Positions 58,527 through 64,000 of a DNA stretch of 64,000 bases are shown here, piece after piece. Position 1 is the stretch's first letter, and each line of letters begins with the position of its first letter. The notes under the pieces were generated by a model. That model saw nothing but the letters and a program-made list of their open reading frames with translations. It was not told the origin of the DNA and searched no databases. The DNA comes from Ulva prolifera. Lineage: Eukaryota; Chlorophyta; Ulvophyceae; Ulvales; Ulvaceae. Made by a program: the position numbers and the translations under genes. Location of the stretch: positions 468,923 to 532,922 of the forward strand of contig CM041204.1 in assembly GCA_023078555.1 (NCBI GenBank). The letters run 5' to 3'.

Positions 58527-58531
58527 TTGGG

Positions 58532-59048
58532 TGTGAGAATGCATCGTACGTGTCCTCAGTGATGGTTCGCTTCGCATAGAAACAACCACATGACACCTGC
58601 AGCATTCTTACTCATGATAGGGTTTTCCCTCACTCCACTAATGAGCACTAACACGTATACACACCCAACCAGTGGGTAGACCAGCGCACATCCGTGCACG
58701 CGATCTCCATATAGACAAGATGTCTACTAGAATCGGCACCGCGCTATATATAGCATTCCTAGACACAACACTCAGCAAACCGAGGAGCAGAGCCTTGTGG
58801 AAAGCATTCCACACAGTCCTCCCCCAGTATCTAGGCGCTCTTTGGTAATATTCATGCCATCGAAGCATTAGGCTCATGGCAGTGTAGTGGTCTTCACTTG
58901 TCTATGCGGGCGAGTCACATGTGCATCGGTATCCACATGCAAACGCATCTAAGCACCGCTTAGTCATTGGGCACTGTCTAGCATAAGTACTTATACTTAG
59001 TACTAGTATAAGTATCATGCATGTCTTTGCTCACAGTATACTGCAACA
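58532..59048 (-). repeat. 3' LTR of the copia element
   Basis: 517 bp. In element orientation it starts TGTTGCAGTATACTGTGAGC and ends GCATTCTCACA, so it has the canonical TG...CA ends. Uninterrupted, it serves as the empty-site reference for the split 5' LTR. Confidence 0.85.
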
Positions 59049-59059
59049 CTCCCCATGAA

Positions 59060-61007
59060 TAATCATGATGTTCGAACAACACATTATAATGTATAGGTAT
59101 ACCGCAAAAGCTTTTGTAGCACCTTGGCAACATCCCCCCGCTTCCCGCTTCAGACCTAGACCTACCTTTGTCTCATCAGCCAAGGTCCTTGATCTCATAG
59201 GTGCCGGCAATCTTTGCCAAGACTGCCTCGGCCATCTGTGGTGCCCCAATGGCAATCCCATCGTCAACATATACGGACACGTACACACGCTGCTGTCCGA
59301 ACTTCTTGTGAAACATGCATGGATCTGGCATAGAAGCAATATATCACATCGCATTCAGATCACGCCACACCTCTTCATCAGGCCCCGCACGAGCCTCCAT
59401 GGTATGCGGCTTGTCTGTGTACCATCTCATAGCATCCGCATACGCATGTAGATCGCAGTCATCTTCGGCACGATGCTCCCACTGTGGGTACCAGTTGTGC
59501 GGTGCTGCCTCCCCGAGTGCTCGCTCATGATCACCTTCATTGTCTCCCTAGTTGGGGCCTACATGATCGTCCGCATGCGCAGCTCTAGCTTCTTCTTCGT
59601 CAATGCTCCAATCGACACATGTAGCTTCAGCTGTGACGCCATCTTCGCTGTCACAATCATCATTGTCCCCAGAATCATCAGACTCCTTCCGTCCCCCAAT
59701 GATGGCTGCTTCCAGGCCTATCGGACGGTGAACCATCGAGGTCCACATCCCCATGCCGCCCATCTTCGTGTATAGCATCCATTGCATCATCTAGGTCTTC
59801 CATGGTTGCTTCCGGCGGAGCCACCAGCCATTTGTCGCCCATCAGCGTGATGTGGCAGTCGAGCTTGTGCAAACGCTCTGCCTTGTATACCGGGCGAAGG
59901 GTATTGCCGCTCGTATCTTCAATTACGCATGATCTTCCCCGCCGCCAGCATGTGTGGCCAGCCTCCATTGCTAGGCACCTTGACAACATGTTCACCAACA
60001 TGCTCGGCACACACATTACCGATTACATTTGGACGGCTCCTTGTGGTCCTCATGGGAGCCACTTTTCTCGTTCTCCGAGGGCGTCGTGGGTCTCGCCGCC
60101 ACCAAGCACCACTTTCTTGGTCTCACCAGGCCGTAAGTTGTGCACCATGCACACTTTGTGCACGATGTGGTTGGAACATTCGTTGTCATACAATTTTTCC
60201 CGCAGCCTGGAGCTGGTGGTTGCCTTCGCTGTGAATGCAGCCCCGTCAGCCCTTACCACGATAGCCATCGATGGAAGCATGTCATCTTGCTTCTTTCGTA
60301 GGCGGCAATCTCTCAACAGATGCCCGGGGCCCCACCATTCCACAATTGTAGCATCGACGCGTCTCTGCGCGCCTCTTCTGCCCTTCTGCATTCATCGCCC
60401 AGCCAACATTGCTTGCCCATGCCAGCCCTCATTGCTTCGCGTGCCGCTCCGAGCGCTCTCATTGAGCATCACCGCGGACTTCAGCTCTTATCACTTGAGG
60501 AAATCCGGCTGGCACGTGCTGCATCCGCGGGATCACCACAGATCCCTTCTCTGCTGAATCCCTCAGTCCTCGCACAAGGCCATTCGCCGCCGACCGTTCC
60601 GTTGCGTCGACATGTGTGTCATGTAGCTTCTCAAGCACCTCAAGGACTCTCTCATCATAGACCCCTTACGGCTCCAAGGCCCCTTGGAGTACATCATTCA
60701 GCTCCGTGACGAGCAGCTGCAGAGGATGCCGCAACTCATGCACTGCATCATACTCAGCCCGAACAAGCTCCCATGCCGCCATCGTCGTTGCTACACGATC
60801 TATCATATATGATTCGTGCCAGCATCCTGTCATTGACGCACAGAAGCATCTGACTCTTGAGTAATACGTCGACACTTCGTCAAGCTCTTCAACCGCTCGC
60901 TCTTCAGTCAGCCAGCGTTCAACTCCCGCGGTGGGTAGAAAAGCCCAGAACTTGGCGGTCGACAGCCGATAGCCGCCATTCCGCTTTAGTTTGCGGATGG
61001 CTCCCAT
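59060..61007 (-). pseudogene. copia gag-pol remnant
   Basis: Gag-like frame from 61007 (MGAIRKLKRNGGYRLSTAKFWAFLP...AAWELVRAEYDAV). At about 60,340 a zinc knuckle is split by a frameshift (CYNCG in one frame, GPGHLLRDC in the next). The protease-like LYDNECSNHIVHKVCMV (about 60,190) stands where copia has W.LDSGAS.H, so the Asp-Ser/Thr-Gly site is degraded. The usual downstream motifs CVPSMLVNMLS and CVIEDTSGN...RLHKLDCHI follow. RT appears near 59.3 kb: FHKKFGQQRVYVSVYVDDGIAIGAPQMAEAVLAKIAGTYEIKDLG, with YVDD at 59260-59271, then two stops. Several stops and frameshifts. Not functional. Confidence 0.8.
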
Positions 61008-61228
61008 ATTTCTGTTTCGGTAGTTCTCTATCGCTTATCATCACGTTGAAATCATGACCTGTGAGAATGCACGCGTCCTCAATGTTCATTTGTCTCACAC
61101 AGAAACAACCACATGACACCTGCAGCAATCTCTCTCATGAGAGAGTTGTCACCTTGCTCCACTAGTGATCACAAATGCACATCCACACACACCTAGCCCG
61201 TGGGTTTACCGGCGCACACCTGTGCAAG

Positions 61229-61807
61229 TAGAGTTGCATTCCTACGCGTTTCAATAAAATACATTGAATACGCATTTTTTATTTTAACATAGGAACTCAA
61301 CGTATGATACGTTGGGCCGCGGGGACTTGACGTTTTCAGGTTCGCTCCAGGCAAATCCGCACCGCGCTGCACCCCTAGCCATGTGGCCTGGATTCCATGC
61401 ATATCGGAAACCTGATGCAACCATAGCCACGACGCGTACCAAATCATGCCATGAGAACAACATTTCAAACATGCCACAGTACCGTTGCACACTGAACTTG
61501 CAACATACGTGGTCGGCATATGTGGTCCCGTTAATTCGGAGTTGTCAATGCCCAATTGGACACAACTCAGTAAATTCAGATTTACTTTACTTTACATGTC
61601 AATAGATATTTCATGCATTGTGCAAGGTCATAGACTGCACAGATCGATGCACACTGCAAATGGGGCAAAAGTCTTTTGGCACGTTGCGGCGCCAAAACGG
61701 CATTTTACCTACACAACGTTCTTTATTTTGCACCGATATTGAAACATACGTTTTGTACGCGTTTTTTATTTTAACATTTTTTTTTATAGCGTAGGAATGC
61801 AACTCTG
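61229..61807. mobile_element. Non-autonomous hAT-like element (579 bp) in the copia 5' LTR
   Basis: Ends (T/C)AGAGTTGCATTCCTACGC, 18 of 19 matching. The perfect 8-bp duplication TGTGCAAG lies at 61221-61228 and 61808-61815. The corresponding site in the 3' LTR (CGTGCACG, about 58,695) is uninterrupted. Its terminal sequence is shared with the element at 14084-14540, so these two belong to one family. No transposase. Confidence 0.9.
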
Positions 61808-61825
61808 TGTGCAAGCGATCTCCAT

Positions 61826-62840
61826 GGTGACCGCTTGCACAGGTTGTGTCGTGAGATAGCACCTCACGCTGGCGCATGCCGGTGGTCACAATGCATGTAA
61901 CGTATGCAATGAGTCGTGATGTACAACCATACACATGTCCCGCGCAAGGTACATCCGTATATACTAAGATCCTCGTGCCACACGAAGATCACCAAGTCAG
62001 AATCCCACAAGATACATACATGTGGCGCTTGCGCCGCACACACTTGCAGAGTCACACACTCTATTGCATTTCACAAAATTAGCATATAAAAGGTCGTGCA
62101 CTTAATCATGCACGCGAACATAAGTTACCTCAGCTTATGAGGCCGCTTGTGCGACAAGTTACAACCATCCACCAGTTCGGGCAGTCGCACGCGTCGCGGA
62201 GACACGTTGCGCTTGCGCGCCATCAGAGTCAGTTGTGCACGTCAAAATGTAAATAGGCTTGGATAGTTTAGTCCCGGCGCCCCTCTAGGTACCCTTTGAG
62301 GGGGCTGCGCCAAGATGCTTGATGCAGCTGCACACTATCGCGCACAACCTCGGGATGAGATCCAGCTTTCAGTATGTCGATCTCTGGCTCGCACCACGCC
62401 ACGCCCGCTCATGGGTTCGTGCGCAGCCTCCCTCACAGATCCTCATGCACTGCGCACTGCGCACAGAACACTGTCAAATACTCATGCATATCAACGTATC
62501 CCCACAAGTCACTGGGGATCCCTCACTTTTGGGGGAGTCCATGAGATGACTGCATAGGGTGCGCAGCATCTTGGCGAGGCCAGCCATAGCAGGGGGTAGT
62601 CCTCGGCTCATCACAAGTAGTATTTATGATGCGCGATTGCTGGACACAGTTCGCACTGGTTCGGATGGGGCGCTTCTATTGAGCACTTCTACATTTTTTT
62701 CATGCGTACACGCATCCAATCTCATTTTATTGTTGCCTCATAGGTCCTCGTGCCTGGCCGTAAGCCCACGCGTCCACTGTCAATCATTCCAAGGTACTCC
62801 GCTCAAAGATCAGGGACCTCGCGTCCTAGACAGGTAGATG
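61826..62840. mobile_element. Undefined ~1-kb insertion in the copia 5' LTR
   Basis: Inferred only because LTR homology stops after GATCTCCAT (61825) and resumes at CAT(C)TA(C)ACAAGATG (62841). A 3-bp CAT duplication is possible. I see no terminal inverted repeats and no coding frame with motifs. It could be one element or accumulated sequence. Confidence 0.45.
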
Positions 62841-63071
62841 CATCTACACAAGATGTCTATCGGACTCGGCACAGCGCTATATACATCATTCCTAAACACA
62901 ACACTCAGCGAAGCGAAGAGAAAAGCCTTGTGGAAAGCATTACACAGAGGAATCCCCCCGTTTCTAGGGGCTCTCTGGTAATATTCGCATGTCATCGAAT
63001 CATAAGGCTTATGGCAGTGTAGTTTTCTTAACTTACGTATGTTGGCTAGTCACATGTTCATCGATATGCAC

Positions 63072-63160
63072 AAGTAAAGTAAAGCAAATCTGAATTTACT
63101 GAGCTGTATCCTATTGGACATTGACAACTCCGAATTAACGGGACCACATTTGCCGAACAT
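63072..63160 (-). repeat. ~90-bp repeat shared with the hAT-like element at 61.5 kb
   Basis: AAGTAAAGTAAA...CTCCGAATTAACGGGACCACAT matches the reverse complement of about 61513-61597 at close to 90 percent. The sequence is foreign in both places relative to the intact LTR and may be a tiny mobile repeat. Confidence 0.6.
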
Positions 63161-63254
63161 GTAGACACATCTAAGCACGGCTTAGCAATTGGACACTGTC
63201 CCACAGTAGTATTCTCATGCATGCCTCAGCTCATAGTATACTTCAACATTGGGC

Positions 63255-63839
63255 TATCTCAAGTGATTCCGATAGCTGTGATCGAGACTGTGTTGATGAG
63301 GCAGCTTTCCACCATTTGATTGTTACCGGTCGTGAAGAAATTAATGTGCAATAGAATATGAAAGTGTGAGGAAATGGGCATGCGCTATGTATCGTTGCCA
63401 TGGGAGTCGGTACAACGTTGATGTACATCAGAAGTGTATACCTATTCCTATAGGAAAGCAAGAATGCATTACATACAACCTCTGTGTGTGCATGACTCTG
63501 TGACCTGCCACATTACGCCCATCTATGGCATCATCATTGTTTACGATCCATTCACGTGGATCAGGATTATTCAAAATGGTTGTTGCGTAGTTGGCGGTGT
63601 TGAGCAATTTAGCATGGTATGGCAATTCTGTGATGACCGCTATACCACTGGACCCTTGCACGTCGCGGCATATCACATTACTAATATTGTGCACCTGCCT
63701 TGGGGAATACAAGGCTCTTTCACAACTTGCAGAAACCCGTGCTTTTTTTTACCCCCCTTCAACATTCGACACACCACCATGTTGCCATCTTTGTTGAAGC
63801 AGAGCCACCACGCGCTGCCCGTATAATAATTGTTGACTT
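63255..63839. other. No confident gene
   Basis: Overlapping frames on both strands (plus 63434-63826, minus 63960-63428) look weakly coding but lack recognised motifs. Confidence 0.3.
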
Positions 63840-64000
63840 TTGCAGCGCGATTCCCTTTGGCGAAACCGGGGGCGCCGGCGTACAACCCTGGATCCGACCC
63901 GCCAGCACTGCACAACTCGTTTGTGGCCACCGTGTACACCACCATTTGCAAGCAGGTCAAATGTGTTGTGACAGGTTCGCCCGATGCAGCCGTGGCTCAG
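63840..64000 (+). CDS. Possible exon running off the window
   Basis: After a good acceptor (GTTGACTTTTGCAG, ending about 63845) the plus frame stays open to the window end: RFPLAKPGAPAYNPGSDPPALHNSFVATVYTT...KCVVTGSPDAAVAQ. GC content rises sharply here relative to the left. Identity unknown; the rest lies outside the window. Confidence 0.35.

Larger units (their letters stand above)
58532..63249 (-). mobile_element. Degenerate Ty1/copia LTR retrotransposon with nested insertions
   Basis: Oriented on minus. The 3' LTR is 58532-59048 and starts TGTTGCAG next to a GGGGAG polypurine tract (59054-59049). The internal region is 59049-61059. The 5' LTR begins at 63249 and ends at 61060 but is interrupted by a hAT-like element and a ~1-kb insertion. 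The 5-bp target duplication TTGGG is at 58527-58531 and 63250-63254. The internal region encodes Gag-, protease- and RT-like fragments in order, but at ~2 kb it lacks integrase, most of RT and RNase H. The LTRs are diverged by perhaps a quarter, so the insertion is old. Confidence 0.85.
61060..63249 (-). repeat. 5' LTR of the copia element, split into pieces
   Basis: Homology to the 3' LTR is found at 61060-61228, again at 61816-61825 (CGATCTCCAT), and at about 62841-63249, with a further ~90-bp foreign piece at 63072-63160. Removing the three insertions leaves about 490 bp, close to the 517 bp of the intact LTR. Confidence 0.8.

Overview
The window looks like nuclear DNA of a eukaryotic alga, most likely a chlorophyte. 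It is GC-rich, its plausible genes have several short GT-AG introns, TGTAA-type 3' processing signals lie at candidate gene ends, and the transposon families are of kinds known from green algae (KDZ transposases, CACTA with a Ulp1 protease, LINE 3' ends with a characteristic C-terminal domain, Ty1/copia). I cannot name the species. I see no rRNA, tRNA, CRISPR or bacterial operon. Host-like coding capacity is low and the sequence is dominated by nested, mostly decayed mobile elements.

Layout. 1-9 kb: mostly unassignable sequence with two related small membrane-protein genes (2.4-3.2 kb minus, 8.5-9.0 kb plus) and a few candidate exons near 7 kb. 9.6-17.8 kb: two copies of an unknown Ala-rich gene family (F1, F2), with a 5'-truncated LINE in F2 and a 457-bp hAT-like element between them. 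13.0-13.4 and 18.9-19.6 kb: a GC-rich pentamer/decamer satellite, the second block split by another hAT-like element. 20,289-44,453: a 24-kb CACTA-type element with 20-bp CACTA ends and an ATG target duplication. It carries a TNP2/DUF4218-like transposase gene, a Ulp1-type (C48) protease gene and two other multi-exon genes. A complete 9.8-kb KDZ-type element (22,734-32,521; long identical inverted ends) sits inside one CACTA exon and has its own transposase plus a second large gene of unknown function. 45-49 kb: a third, broken F copy and a weak gene candidate. 49.4-50.3 kb: another 8-bp-TSD element. 51.3-56.2 kb: two ~1.1-kb inverted arms, one carrying a LINE tip and the other the empty site, with a GIY-YIG-like fragment. 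58.5-63.2 kb: a degenerate Ty1/copia element on the minus strand with 5-bp TSDs, whose 5' LTR is split by a hAT-like element and a further ~1-kb insertion.

Functionally this is a transposon-on-transposon landscape. The CACTA element is the best candidate for an interesting system: transposase, SUMO-protease-like enzyme, two accessory genes, and palindromic arrays that repeat the core of its own terminal repeat. It is now disabled by the KDZ insertion and by small lesions. Boundaries given for mobile elements come from terminal repeats and target-site duplications read by eye. Exon boundaries are approximate.
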